Shown: one piece after another, positions 1 through 8,309 of the stretch
Layout: every line of letters starts with the position of its first letter
How positions within the stretch are numbered: the first letter of the stretch is position 1
NCBI GenBank assembly: GCA_963976395.1
Contig: CAXBLG010000051.1
Coordinates: 1 to 22,604 of the forward strand
DNA length: 22,604 bases
From: UBA11612 sp963976395
Lineage (GTDB): Bacteria; Pseudomonadota; Alphaproteobacteria; Rhodospirillales; Rhodospirillaceae
Reading direction: 5' to 3'
Notes under the pieces: generated by a model
The model's input: the letters and a program-made list of their open reading frames with translations, nothing else
The model's database searches: none
What the model was told of the DNA's origin: nothing
Made by a program: the position numbers and the translations under genes

Positions 1-7
1 CTCCTTC

Positions 8-2524
8 ATGGCAAAACCATACCTTAGGGAGGACCACTTCATAGGGGGCAGATCATCACCGGTAAAAACTTCGGTTGTCCTAAGCTTCGCCCTCGTCTTG
101 CTGGGTGGTGCGCTGTTGCTGGCCTATCCGCTTGGATGGGAGGTCTTATATTACCCCTCCCCGGGGCTGCCAGGCACTCATCTTGGGACGGCTGGGGGCT
201 TCTTTCTACTTGCCGTCGCTCAGTACGCGGAGTTCAACGAACGCTACCAAAGATGGGTTGTTCCGGCTGCGAGCTTGGCCTTTACGCTGGCGTTATGGCG
301 TATAGTTGAGGTGCAAACTGGATTGAGCTTGCTCGACGGACTCCAGAGCTGGATTATAGGTGCGCCTGAAAACGTCCCGACCATGGGACAAAATACAGCC
401 ATTGTGATCGTGGCTCTGGCGTCGGCCTTTATATTCAAGCGGATCCTTGATGTCCGATTGGCGCAGGCGTCTTTGGCGGTGGCCGTATTCTATATCCTCG
501 TGTCGTTGACAGGGTACATTTTCGACATTGATGATTTTTATGGCGAGATGTCGCCAATCACCGTCGCCCTGCTGTTTACGGTAACCCTTGGGCTGGTTTT
601 CCGTCTGAGTGAGTATGCTCCTCTCAAATATATTGCCGCGAAGTCCGTTGCGGGCAGGTGGCTACGCATTAGTCTGGTGATTACCACTGCCAGCATTTAC
701 ACCCTGTCGTGGCTGGCCTTGACCTATGGAAGTATTGCGTCACAAATCTTCCCTGTAGCTGTTGTGAGCGGCGTCGGGATTCAGGTGGCGTTATTTCTCA
801 CGGGGGCTGTGCTCATCGGTCGTCACGACGAATCCATAACCAAGCAGGCGTTTGAACTTCAGGCTTTAGCGCGTGAAGCCGAAATGGCGAACATGGCTAA
901 GTCGCGGTTTTTGGCCACAATGAGTCATGAGTTGCGCACGCCCATGAGCGGCATTTTGGGTATGTCCGATTTGATGCTCATGAGCAAACTCGACAAGGAT
1001 CAGGAAGACGTGATGGGTATGCTCACCCGTTCCGCGCGATCCTTGCTGGATTTACTCAACGACATTCTCGACTCCTCAAAGATCGAAGCCGGGCGTCTTG
1101 ATGTCGAGCAATTACCGTTTCGCCTGTCTGAGATTTTTGACGACACTTACAACCTGTTTGTACAGCTAGCGAGTGAAAAGGGACTGATCTTCGAGAATAA
1201 CCTTCCCGATGTTTATCAGGATGCGGTGATTGGTGATCCGCAGCGCATTCGGCAGGTGATCACCAATTTGGTAAATAACGCAGTAAAATTCACGGAAGAA
1301 GGCGGGATTACTCTGGTCGTTGAACAAGAAAGTGGCGTGGGCGACGAAGTTTTGCTCCGCATTTCTGTGCAGGACACGGGGATCGGTATTGCGCAGCATA
1401 AAATAGAAGGGTTGTTTAAGCCTTTTGCCCAGGCTGATGAATCGACGTCGCGAAAATATGGTGGAACGGGGCTTGGCCTGACCATTAGCCGCCAGCTCGT
1501 GGAGTTGATGGGCGGCACTATCTCAGTATCGTCGGAGCCGGGTAAGGGGTCGGAGTTCTCATTCACAGTTCCCTTGCAGCTGGATCAATCCGTGGCCGAC
1601 AGCACGATTACCAGCCTAGAAGTTCGGCGCAAGTCGGTGTCGGAGGCTGTGAAACGTCAAGCAGCGTCTTTGGCGGCAGGTGGCGCTCGGAAAATACTGC
1701 TTGCAGAAGACAATGACGCTCTACGCTTTTTTATCTCGGTTATGCTCAAAAAATTCGATCACGTGGTCACGACCGTGGAAAACGGCGCTGAGGCCGTCAA
1801 AGCCTACAAAGCAGGTCACTATGACGTTATTCTCATGGACATGCAGATGCCGGTTATGGATGGGGCTGAAGCAGCACGTATCATTAGGGAACTGGAAAAT
1901 GACTCCGGGGTACGGAGGATGCCGATCATTGCGCTGACCGCAGATATTATGAGCGAGCATCAGACTGAATACATTGCTGCGGGTTGCGATGTGGTTGTGT
2001 CAAAGCCGGTGGACTGGAGTGTCCTTGGCGCGGAGATGGAACGTTTATGTGGTCTTGTAAAAAGCGGCGGCGCGATTCAACCGCCGGAACGTATAGAAGG
2101 TGTGGGTATGTCTGATTCAAATTCACCTGCGGCGGCACAGCAAAGTTCTCAACCGGTGTTAAATCGTGCGACTATTTCAGAGTTGCAAGAGATGGTCGGT
2201 AAGGACGCCTTGATAATGGCGCTGCAGTCGTTTGTTAAAAATGTGCTGAAATGTTACGGAGACTTGCAAAATGCGCTGTCGGAGAACGATGCGGAAAAAA
2301 CGAAACGCTCCGCTCACTCTCTGAAGGGACTAACATTGCAATTCGGGGCAGAGCAGGCCGGTGAATTGGCGCGGTCCATAGAGCAAAGCGATGATCCGCT
2401 TGGAGACGGCGCTTCAGCCATGCCCGCTCTGGGGCCATCGCTCATTGAGGTCTGTGGCATTTTAGCCAAAGACTACGCCCTAGATGTTCCATCGGATTTT
2501 GCTGATCAACTTGGCCGCCCCTAG
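8..2524 (+). CDS. membrane hybrid histidine kinase (HisKA–HATPase–REC–Hpt)
   Basis: A full phosphorelay in one 838-residue inner-membrane protein. Residues about 22-270 are hydrophobic and form roughly seven or eight membrane helices; I do not recognise the sensor family. A short linker leads to the HisKA H-box with phospho-acceptor His307 (MSHELRTP). The ATPase domain follows: N-box around Asn424, G1 box DTGIG at 456-460, F-box FKPFAQAD, G2 GGTGLG at 485-490. A receiver domain spans about 562-685, with Glu567/Asp568, phospho-acceptor Asp611 and Lys666. The C-terminal Hpt domain carries His770 (AHSLKG). All key phosphotransfer residues are present, so it should be active; the downstream response regulator is not in this window. 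The first ATG is 8 bases from the window edge with no visible ribosome binding site, and the frame stays open to the edge, so the true start may lie outside. Confidence 0.93.
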   Translation: MAKPYLREDHFIGGRSSPVKTSVVLSFALVLLGGALLLAYPLGWEVLYYPSPGLPGTHLGTAGGFFLLAVAQYAEFNERYQRWVVPAASLAFTLALWRIVEVQTGLSLLDGLQSWIIGAPENVPTMGQNTAIVIVALASAFIFKRILDVRLAQASLAVAVFYILVSLTGYIFDIDDFYGEMSPITVALLFTVTLGLVFRLSEYAPLKYIAAKSVAGRWLRISLVITTASIYTLSWLALTYGSIASQIFPVAVVSGVGIQVALFLTGAVLIGRHDESITKQAFELQALAREAEMANMAKSRFLATMSHELRTPMSGILGMSDLMLMSKLDKDQEDVMGMLTRSARSLLDLLNDILDSSKIEAGRLDVEQLPFRLSEIFDDTYNLFVQLASEKGLIFENNLPDVYQDAVIGDPQRIRQVITNLVNNAVKFTEEGGITLVVEQESGVGDEVLLRISVQDTGIGIAQHKIEGLFKPFAQADESTSRKYGGTGLGLTISRQLVELMGGTISVSSEPGKGSEFSFTVPLQLDQSVADSTITSLEVRRKSVSEAVKRQAASLAAGGARKILLAEDNDALRFFISVMLKKFDHVVTTVENGAEAVKAYKAGHYDVILMDMQMPVMDGAEAARIIRELENDSGVRRMPIIALTADIMSEHQTEYIAAGCDVVVSKPVDWSVLGAEMERLCGLVKSGGAIQPPERIEGVGMSDSNSPAAAQQSSQPVLNRATISELQEMVGKDALIMALQSFVKNVLKCYGDLQNALSENDAEKTKRSAHSLKGLTLQFGAEQAGELARSIEQSDDPLGDGASAMPALGPSLIEVCGILAKDYALDVPSDFADQLGRP

Positions 2525-2939
2525 GGCTTATCGGTCAACTAGACCGCTAAGTTTGTAAACCAGCCGTCTTTTACATTCTTTTCAATATCGCGCTCGACCT
2601 CGTCCGCGATTATGAGCGCAGGTTTCTCGAAATGACCAAAGGCTATGTATTGGACCCGACCGCGCTGCATACCGATGACATTACATCCGCCGGACCTGAT
2701 GCGGGAGCGCTTGCGGGCAAAGTTGCTGGATGCGTCCAAAGAGTCCATTGACGGCGCGATGATTGAACCTGGCAATTGTGGCTCATGCACAGGGTGGGCT
2801 AACTGGGGTGCTCGGGCCAGCGCTCCCAAGGATGTGTTTGTGCTGACCTGCGGCGGGACGGGTAGTCTGCATGCCGCTGGTTTTCACAGTTGGGGCACAT
2901 GTCTCACTCAAACAGTAGCTGTACAAGTTACCTGATTTC
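2525..2939. other. 415-base stretch with no confident gene
   Basis: Between the hybrid kinase and the end of the DUF3500 gene. Besides the hairpin at its left edge, short open frames exist on both strands: plus 2645-2935, minus 2539-2829, and a plus frame 2551-2757 without an ATG near its start. Parts look coding-like, for example a plus-strand run reading LVRDYERRFLEMTKGY and the opposing minus-strand IADEVERDIEKNVKDGWF. None has a convincing ribosome binding site or a family I recognise. It could be a decayed gene or a genuine small gene; I cannot tell which. Confidence 0.4.
2527..2551 (+). terminator. hairpin just after the hybrid kinase stop codon
   Basis: Arms CTTA-t-CGGTC and GACCG-c-TAAG pair around the loop AACTA: nine pairs with one internal mismatch. 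It begins three bases after the TAG stop. It is followed only by TTTG, not a long T-run, so it is a weak candidate intrinsic terminator. Confidence 0.35.
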
Positions 2940-4010
2940 TTAGTCTTGGTGGTGTGGCGCGGTTTTGTGGTGCTCCGCTAAAAGGTCCGCACCAAAATCG
3001 CCATTGAAATCGCGCCAGACTGTGTGGATGTGATTGGCATCGTTTTGGATGTTGTCATACTCCACAAGGAATGTTGGCCCTTGCAGGCGGTAATAATGCG
3101 GCTCGCCGGGTGCCGCGTTGCCGATCCAAGCAAACACGATGTTTTCAAGGCCGGCGTCGCGAACTTTCTTCATACGAGCTTCGGCCAAGGCGGCTGGAAT
3201 CGTGCCCGCATATTCATCGAGCAGAGCGATGACAGCCTGGCGTTGTGTTGGGCTCATTTGTGCGGCGGGCAGGCCGTTAGTTTCGAGCGGTGTTACGCGC
3301 CGTTGATTGCTGGTGAAGATGTCGCGCGGAACTTCGGTGGCAATCACGGCCTGGGCCCTTTGCATATTGTCTAGCGAATTTAAAAGGGCGCGGGCCATGT
3401 CCTCCTCACGGGCGAGGACACGCAAACCTTTGCGAGGTCCGGCTTTTACGTTCGCCGGATTGGTGCCGAGAAATGTGGGAGTAGTCGCCACCATCTCGCC
3501 GTCCACGATTGTAAAATGCAAGGAGATATGATGGCCTTGTATGGCCCAGCCCCAAGCGGAGTCTTGCGCGGGGTCGCCGAAGACAGCGATGAAATACGAG
3601 CCGGGGTCACGCACCGGCATTTCGGTATCCATTGATGCTTCCAGATCGTGGAGAATTTCTTCAAGGCTCATAATGGTGGTGGCCTTGATGTAGCCCTGCT
3701 GTCCAAGCCCACTACTCAGGAGAGCGTGTGCGAGAAGGGTTTGTGTTGCGGTGAGGTCTTTGAGTCGTATGCCGGGGCGCGGATAAGCAAAGCGCCCTTC
3801 AGCGGGAACAAAATGCCAATCGGTGCGATTCTCGTCAAACGGGCGCGTGGCGGTGGTGCGTTGCGCCGGAGAAAGCGCCGTTAAAAAATTCTGCACGGCG
3901 CGCGTCATGGTCTGAGCCGGGGTGTGCACGGTGCTGCTCGCGGTCCACGCAATCGTGTGCGGCGCTAAGATGAAGAAAAGTGCGGTGATGAGAACGCGAA
4001 AGGTCGTCAT
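2940..4010 (-). CDS. DUF3500 domain-containing secreted protein
   Basis: A 356-residue protein with an N-terminal signal peptide (hydrophobic residues about 5-21). The body matches my knowledge of the DUF3500 family: a central segment like GHHISLHFTIVDG, then PTFLGTNPA, GPRKGLRVLAREED, and the C-terminal hallmark HYYRLQGPTFLVEYDN followed by HIHTVWRDFNGDFG. The biochemical role of the family is not established; the signal peptide places it in the periplasm or outside. The start is supported by GGGAGG five bases before the ATG. It begins 23 bases after the carbohydrate-type gene on the same strand, so both are probably in one transcript with the upstream alpha/beta-hydrolase-domain gene. Confidence 0.9.
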   Translation of the reverse strand: MTTFRVLITALFFILAPHTIAWTASSTVHTPAQTMTRAVQNFLTALSPAQRTTATRPFDENRTDWHFVPAEGRFAYPRPGIRLKDLTATQTLLAHALLSSGLGQQGYIKATTIMSLEEILHDLEASMDTEMPVRDPGSYFIAVFGDPAQDSAWGWAIQGHHISLHFTIVDGEMVATTPTFLGTNPANVKAGPRKGLRVLAREEDMARALLNSLDNMQRAQAVIATEVPRDIFTSNQRRVTPLETNGLPAAQMSPTQRQAVIALLDEYAGTIPAALAEARMKKVRDAGLENIVFAWIGNAAPGEPHYYRLQGPTFLVEYDNIQNDANHIHTVWRDFNGDFGADLLAEHHKTAPHHQD

Positions 4011-4033
4011 GGTGCCCTCCCAAACTCCAGTGT

Positions 4034-5230
4034 TTATGGAGTTAACAAAAATACGGAATCATCCAGCTGATGAATCTTGCATACAATCGGACCGCATATG
4101 GATTCGGCGAATTTGAGACTGTTCTTAAGGTCTTGCAGTGAAACTGTGAATTTGGTGCGTTGTATATCTGTACGTTCAATTTGTTGCCATTTGAATTCAC
4201 CTGATATGGGTGGGGCCCGATCAATCATGTGCATGATGGCCTTCGCAGTGTTTTGTGCACCGTCCGGTGGGAAGAGTGATTCAACGAGAGTTCGGTCCGG
4301 GGGCGGTAGCGTTCCATTCAATAGCGACTGGAGCAGTTTGGCGGCACCTTCCGCAGATTGAACTGTGTGATTGACTTGTTTCATGGTGAAGCGATCACCC
4401 CAAGTCGAGTCGAGATCAAGATTGATGGTGGGCACATTGGCAACAGCGGCTTCCAGGCCCGTTGTAGAGTTGGCGTGAAATACGGCTTTGGCGCCAAGAA
4501 TCCAGGATAGAGAGGACGAACCTTCGACAACCTCGGCTTCGGGAAATGAATCTCTCCATGATTGAGCCTGCTCAGCGGGGTGAGGCCGGATAACAATTCG
4601 GTGATCGGGTGCTAGCTGCGTGATTAAAGCGCGCATGCACTCAAGGCTCGAATTTTCGACTTTAATGCGAAATAAAACCTCCTCTTCGCTGAGATCAGCT
4701 CCGTTCAATAGTGTGGTAATTGCTGTTCTAAGGTTTCCCCAAATGGAGTTTACGATCGCAAAGCCGGTGTTGAATAAAAGGTAAGGGGTTTCGTTTTGAG
4801 GCTCGAATTTTGAGCCTCGTAATGTTTCTATTCTAGGGGATCCGGTTACGATGAATTTGTCGGCGAAATTCGAATATTGACTAGACAGAAGACGTGCATG
4901 GGCATCACTGTCCACCACAAATTTGTGGCAAGCTTCAACGGAGTTCGGCGCGACGTTTACTAGAGAGTCTACAAGAGGTAAGGCTTCTTCGTCCGATGCG
5001 ATAACCTTATGTCCCGCATCCCGCACTTGCATCATGCCCCCGCCCTGGATTTGATTTGCCGTGGGAAATAGATAGCAACCCTTTGGTGAATTATATCTGT
5101 TTGATCCAATGGCCCAACGTTGCCCAACAACAACAGAGATGCCAGCTTTCAACAAATACGCCGCAATCAACGCACGTGAATCCAGGTCGCGGGATTTTAG
5201 TTCGCATAAGAGATAGGAAATGGCATGCAT
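4034..5230 (-). CDS. surface carbohydrate biosynthesis-like protein
   Basis: About 398 residues. The opening ELKSRDLDSRALIAAYLLKAG, the middle VTGSPRIE, the IRPHPAE motif and HANSTTGLEA resemble the surface-carbohydrate-biosynthesis family found in LPS and capsule loci, related in fold to CDP-glycerol/polysaccharide transferases of GT-B type. Function is inferred by family only. The open frame extends to an ATG at 5287, which would overlap the upstream gene by 35 bases. I prefer the ATG at 5230 because the family begins immediately before the ELKSRDLD segment and the overlap disappears; neither start has a clear ribosome binding site. The DNA is AT-richer than its neighbours (two sampled 60-base lines hold 29 and 25 G+C, against 37 in the adjacent gene). 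It sits alone, without other glycan genes, between two secreted-protein genes. Confidence 0.72.
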   Translation of the reverse strand: MHAISYLLCELKSRDLDSRALIAAYLLKAGISVVVGQRWAIGSNRYNSPKGCYLFPTANQIQGGGMMQVRDAGHKVIASDEEALPLVDSLVNVAPNSVEACHKFVVDSDAHARLLSSQYSNFADKFIVTGSPRIETLRGSKFEPQNETPYLLFNTGFAIVNSIWGNLRTAITTLLNGADLSEEEVLFRIKVENSSLECMRALITQLAPDHRIVIRPHPAEQAQSWRDSFPEAEVVEGSSSLSWILGAKAVFHANSTTGLEAAVANVPTINLDLDSTWGDRFTMKQVNHTVQSAEGAAKLLQSLLNGTLPPPDRTLVESLFPPDGAQNTAKAIMHMIDRAPPISGEFKWQQIERTDIQRTKFTVSLQDLKNSLKFAESICGPIVCKIHQLDDSVFLLTP

Positions 5231-5252
5231 CAGAAAATGAATGTCTCGAGCG

Positions 5253-7358
5253 TTATCTGGGCGGCAAATATAAACAGGATTCATCATCCGGCCGGCGGGT
5301 CATGATCCTGTCATAAAACTCGCCCGCACGGTCGACCATCGGGTTGATGTCGGTGCCCAGCAGAAACCCTGTTTCAGCAAGCATCAGGGCTGCGCTTGCA
5401 TAGGCTTCACGATATTTTTCGCGAGATGGGTAGCGTTCCTGGATGGAAAGGCGCGGGTCTTCGTTTGCAAGCCGCTCACTCTCGGTGCGCGGAAAGGGAA
5501 TAAATCCTCCGTCCTTCCGGCTGAGGCGTTCTGGCGCGCCGGTGGCCGCATTTAACAGATTCCAACCGGTGTAGGTGCCGAGTGGAACCGAAATGTCGGG
5601 GAGCTGAATGCCACCAGTATCAAGGCCATCAGCGTTGGGGATCGGCACAAGGGCTGTGTAGGCGCGACCGAACTGCGGCGGTACAACATCGGCGATACCT
5701 TGAGATGCAAATCGCTCTCCAAAGTTCAAGCGCAAGGGCTGAAATAGATGGGAGGGTTTGCGCGCGCTGGGAATAGTCGGGAATGCCTCCAGATAGGCGT
5801 CAAGATCGCCCAGCGTCATGCTCGTTCGAGAAGGGATCGTCGAGGGGGCTGGATCTGCGTTCAGTGTGACCCAGGCGTCTAGCTGGACCAGAAGGGCGCG
5901 CATCACCGGGCGGTCATCTAGTGGACTGCGGCAACTGGAGAGGTCTTGACGCTCTGCTCCACTTGTTTGTTTCAAATGCCCGCCGGAGATCGTGAACAGT
6001 CTCGTGGAAGGATGGGCTGGGAGATCGGCATTGCCATCCGCTGTTGTGTGGGTGAGTGATGCGCCGCGTGTCCAATAGTCTGTAGATGTATTCACGTAAA
6101 ACAGTTTGGGGAGGACCCCTCCGGCTTGCTCGAGAGTGCTGCCGGTTTGACCTGTCGCAGGGTCGTCTTGGTTTGCTGCCGCGAATGGAAATAAGAACGA
6201 CGCGGAATCCATATCGAGGTTCGCGGCCGGTGCTCGGGCGGGTTGAGCAAACCGCGTGTTAATGTCTCCGCGTCCACCCCCGATTCCACTGAGGAGTGCC
6301 CCATTAAAAGCGAGCCGTCCCCGTCCGTCGGCAGTGAGACCAAAGTGGACCATGGTTTGGAGAGCGTGAGCGGACTGTCCGCTGCCTACGGCGAGAATGG
6401 TCTGTGGAAACTGACCGCCGGAAACAAGGAGTGGGTTGGGCGTGTTGTGGTCGTCGGCACGGCGGGTGCGGAAAAACAGCAGAGCGTCGCGGATACCGGC
6501 AAGTCCCAATCCGGAAACATGCGGAGCGCGCGCAAAGTAGGTGACCGTATAGACGGTGCCGGGCTCGAACCCGCTATCGAGCGTGACGTACGCGGGGTCA
6601 TATACGTTTTGACCATCGACTTCGCGGCCAAAGCGCCATTGTGCGCGCGGTATGGCTGTCCGCGGTCCAAGCGGGGTGCCGCGCACCAAGAGACGGGCGT
6701 CAGGATCATCAGGTCGGAGAGGACTATATCCGACAGATAAGGGTGGAAACTGCCGGGCCGAGTTTACCGTTTCGGTCACGGTGATTTCATTGGCAATTCG
6801 TCCGTAGATCGTATCTTCACCGCCCGTGGCAATCGGGAGGTCCGCACGCAGACGTCCATCACCTGGAGTGATGTCCCAACTCCAGCCCGTCCACAGCAAA
6901 GTATAGCCTTGCTCCATCAAAAACCCGTTGCCGGGCTCAACGCTTGCGGACGGCATGTACGGTGCGGAGGCGTCATTGAACATCGCGAGCATGCTCGTTC
7001 CGCCGAGGTTGGCGGGCTCGTAAAGAACGCGATTGTTGCCTCGGTTGGGGTCAACAGGACGCAAGAGCATAAAGTCGGCGGTGAAATGAATATTGCCGCG
7101 GGCGTCACGCGCGGCGAGCCGGATATCGGCAATGCTTTGATTTTCCGGTGCGCCGGCTGATATCGCAAAATACAATCGTCCGCGCAATTGCTCGTAGGGA
7201 CCGACCTTGCCGAAGGGCTCTCCGTCGGCAAGCAGGGTTCGTTCCAGGACTTCGATGCGCTCAACGTCGGCTGCGGCCGGCAGCGTCAGAACCGGCAGCA
7301 CCGCTACAACTGTAAGCGCAAATATGGATCGCAGCCAAAATGCTGACAGATAGGACAT
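5253..7358 (-). CDS. secreted alpha/beta hydrolase domain-containing protein
   Basis: A 701-residue protein with a signal peptide (hydrophobic residues about 9-28, likely cut after PAAA). It resembles the large 'alpha/beta hydrolase domain' family (PF20091 type): early segment PFGKVGPYEQLRGRLYF, then VLYEPANLGG, LLWTGWSWD, and a C-terminal TYTGWNLL followed by PFPRTESER. The equivalent of the nucleophile elbow reads GSGQS at residues 325-329, whereas I recall Gly-x-Ser-Gln-Ser as usual, so the expected Ser appears to be Gly. No activity or substrate can be assigned. The gene starts the minus-strand unit; no Shine–Dalgarno sequence is evident before the ATG, which follows an AT-rich CTCTATATA. 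Its stop lies 23 bases before the preferred start of the next gene. Confidence 0.85.
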   Translation of the reverse strand: MSYLSAFWLRSIFALTVVAVLPVLTLPAAADVERIEVLERTLLADGEPFGKVGPYEQLRGRLYFAISAGAPENQSIADIRLAARDARGNIHFTADFMLLRPVDPNRGNNRVLYEPANLGGTSMLAMFNDASAPYMPSASVEPGNGFLMEQGYTLLWTGWSWDITPGDGRLRADLPIATGGEDTIYGRIANEITVTETVNSARQFPPLSVGYSPLRPDDPDARLLVRGTPLGPRTAIPRAQWRFGREVDGQNVYDPAYVTLDSGFEPGTVYTVTYFARAPHVSGLGLAGIRDALLFFRTRRADDHNTPNPLLVSGGQFPQTILAVGSGQSAHALQTMVHFGLTADGRGRLAFNGALLSGIGGGRGDINTRFAQPARAPAANLDMDSASFLFPFAAANQDDPATGQTGSTLEQAGGVLPKLFYVNTSTDYWTRGASLTHTTADGNADLPAHPSTRLFTISGGHLKQTSGAERQDLSSCRSPLDDRPVMRALLVQLDAWVTLNADPAPSTIPSRTSMTLGDLDAYLEAFPTIPSARKPSHLFQPLRLNFGERFASQGIADVVPPQFGRAYTALVPIPNADGLDTGGIQLPDISVPLGTYTGWNLLNAATGAPERLSRKDGGFIPFPRTESERLANEDPRLSIQERYPSREKYREAYASAALMLAETGFLLGTDINPMVDRAGEFYDRIMTRRPDDESCLYLPPR

Positions 7359-7459
7359 TATATAGAGTGGACCCCGATAAACTCCGCTTTAGGCAGTATG
7401 CCCAATCTTTGGCTATAGTCCCATGAGAGAAATTCATCGATGTTAGGAGATTCTTTCAA

Positions 7460-8236
7460 ATGACACTAACCAACCCCTGCGATTTAACGGGCCGCGTCGC
7501 GCTGGTTACCGGGTCCAGCCGCGGCATCGGCAAAGCCATCGCCCAAACACTTGCCGCGGCAGGCGCCAAGGTGGTGGTTACCAGCCGCAAGGTTGAGGCC
7601 TGTGAAACTGTGGTTGCTGAAATCGAGGCAGCCGGAGGGCAGGCTCTGGCGGCTGCATGCAACGTTTCGCGCAAGGAGCAAGTAGAAGCCCTAGTGCAAG
7701 TAACCCGGGAAAAATTGGGGGATATTTCCATACTCGTTTGCAATGCGGCGACGAACCCCTCCTATGGCCCCATGGCGGATTTGGAAGACAAGGCATTCGA
7801 GAAGATTATGGGCACCAACGTAGGGGCCAATATTCATCTGATCAATTTGGTTGCGCCGGGTATGGCGGCGGCGGGTGGCGGATCAGTTATTTTGCTGTCC
7901 AGCATCGCCGGGATCATGGGATCGAAGACCATCGGTGCCTACGCAATTTCAAAGGCAGCTGACATTCAGTTGGCCCGAAACTATGCGGTCGATTTAGGAC
8001 GACAGAATATTCGCGTGAATGCGATTTTACCCGGACTAATCCGTACCGAGTTCTCGACGGTGCTTTGGGAAGGTGAGCGCGGCGAGAGGTTTATCGAGCG
8101 CACGCCCTTGGGACGTTTGGGGGAGGCGGAAGATATCGCCGGCGTGGCTCTGTTCCTGGCGTCGGATGCGGGAAAATTTGTGACGGGCCAGGGGATTGTC
8201 GCGGATGGCGGCGTATCGATCTCGGACCCTTTCTAG
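7460..8236 (+). CDS. SDR family NAD(P)-dependent oxidoreductase
   Basis: A 258-residue classical short-chain dehydrogenase/reductase. The cofactor motif TGSSRGIG is at 17-24, NAA at 95-97, the catalytic Ser at 147 or 148, and Tyr161-x3-Lys165 (YAISK). The PG motif (LPGLIRTEF) and a C-terminal VTGQGIVADGG are also classical. The set of catalytic residues is complete, so it should be an active cytoplasmic oxidoreductase; the substrate cannot be read from sequence (gluconate 5-dehydrogenase-like and 3-oxoacyl-reductase-like enzymes share this pattern). The start is supported by AGGAG ten bases before the ATG. It stands alone on the plus strand, divergent from the alpha/beta-hydrolase-domain gene across about 100 bases, and converges on the protease gene. 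Confidence 0.93.
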   Translation: MTLTNPCDLTGRVALVTGSSRGIGKAIAQTLAAAGAKVVVTSRKVEACETVVAEIEAAGGQALAAACNVSRKEQVEALVQVTREKLGDISILVCNAATNPSYGPMADLEDKAFEKIMGTNVGANIHLINLVAPGMAAAGGGSVILLSSIAGIMGSKTIGAYAISKAADIQLARNYAVDLGRQNIRVNAILPGLIRTEFSTVLWEGERGERFIERTPLGRLGEAEDIAGVALFLASDAGKFVTGQGIVADGGVSISDPF

Positions 8237-8257
8237 AAAAAATCGAACAAGAAAAAG

Positions 8258-8290
8258 ATGCGGCGCCGCTTCGGAAAAGCGGCGCCGCAT
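8258..8290 (-). terminator. intrinsic terminator of the Do-family protease gene
   Basis: A perfect 14-base-pair stem (8258-8271 with 8277-8290) around a 5-base loop, very GC-rich. Read on the minus strand it is followed by CTTTTTCTTG and a further run of six T, the form of a rho-independent terminator for the protease gene that ends at 8310. On the plus strand the stem is preceded by A-runs but not followed by T, so it would terminate the SDR transcript less well. Confidence 0.82.
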
Positions 8291-8309
8291 GTGTTCGAGA
8301 CTTATAGAA

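Noticed and set aside
2539..2829. 96-codon minus-strand frame as a real gene
   Set aside because: The C-terminal third reads plausibly, but the N-terminal half does not, no ribosome binding site is present, and an equally plausible frame opposes it. Kept only as part of the unexplained stretch.
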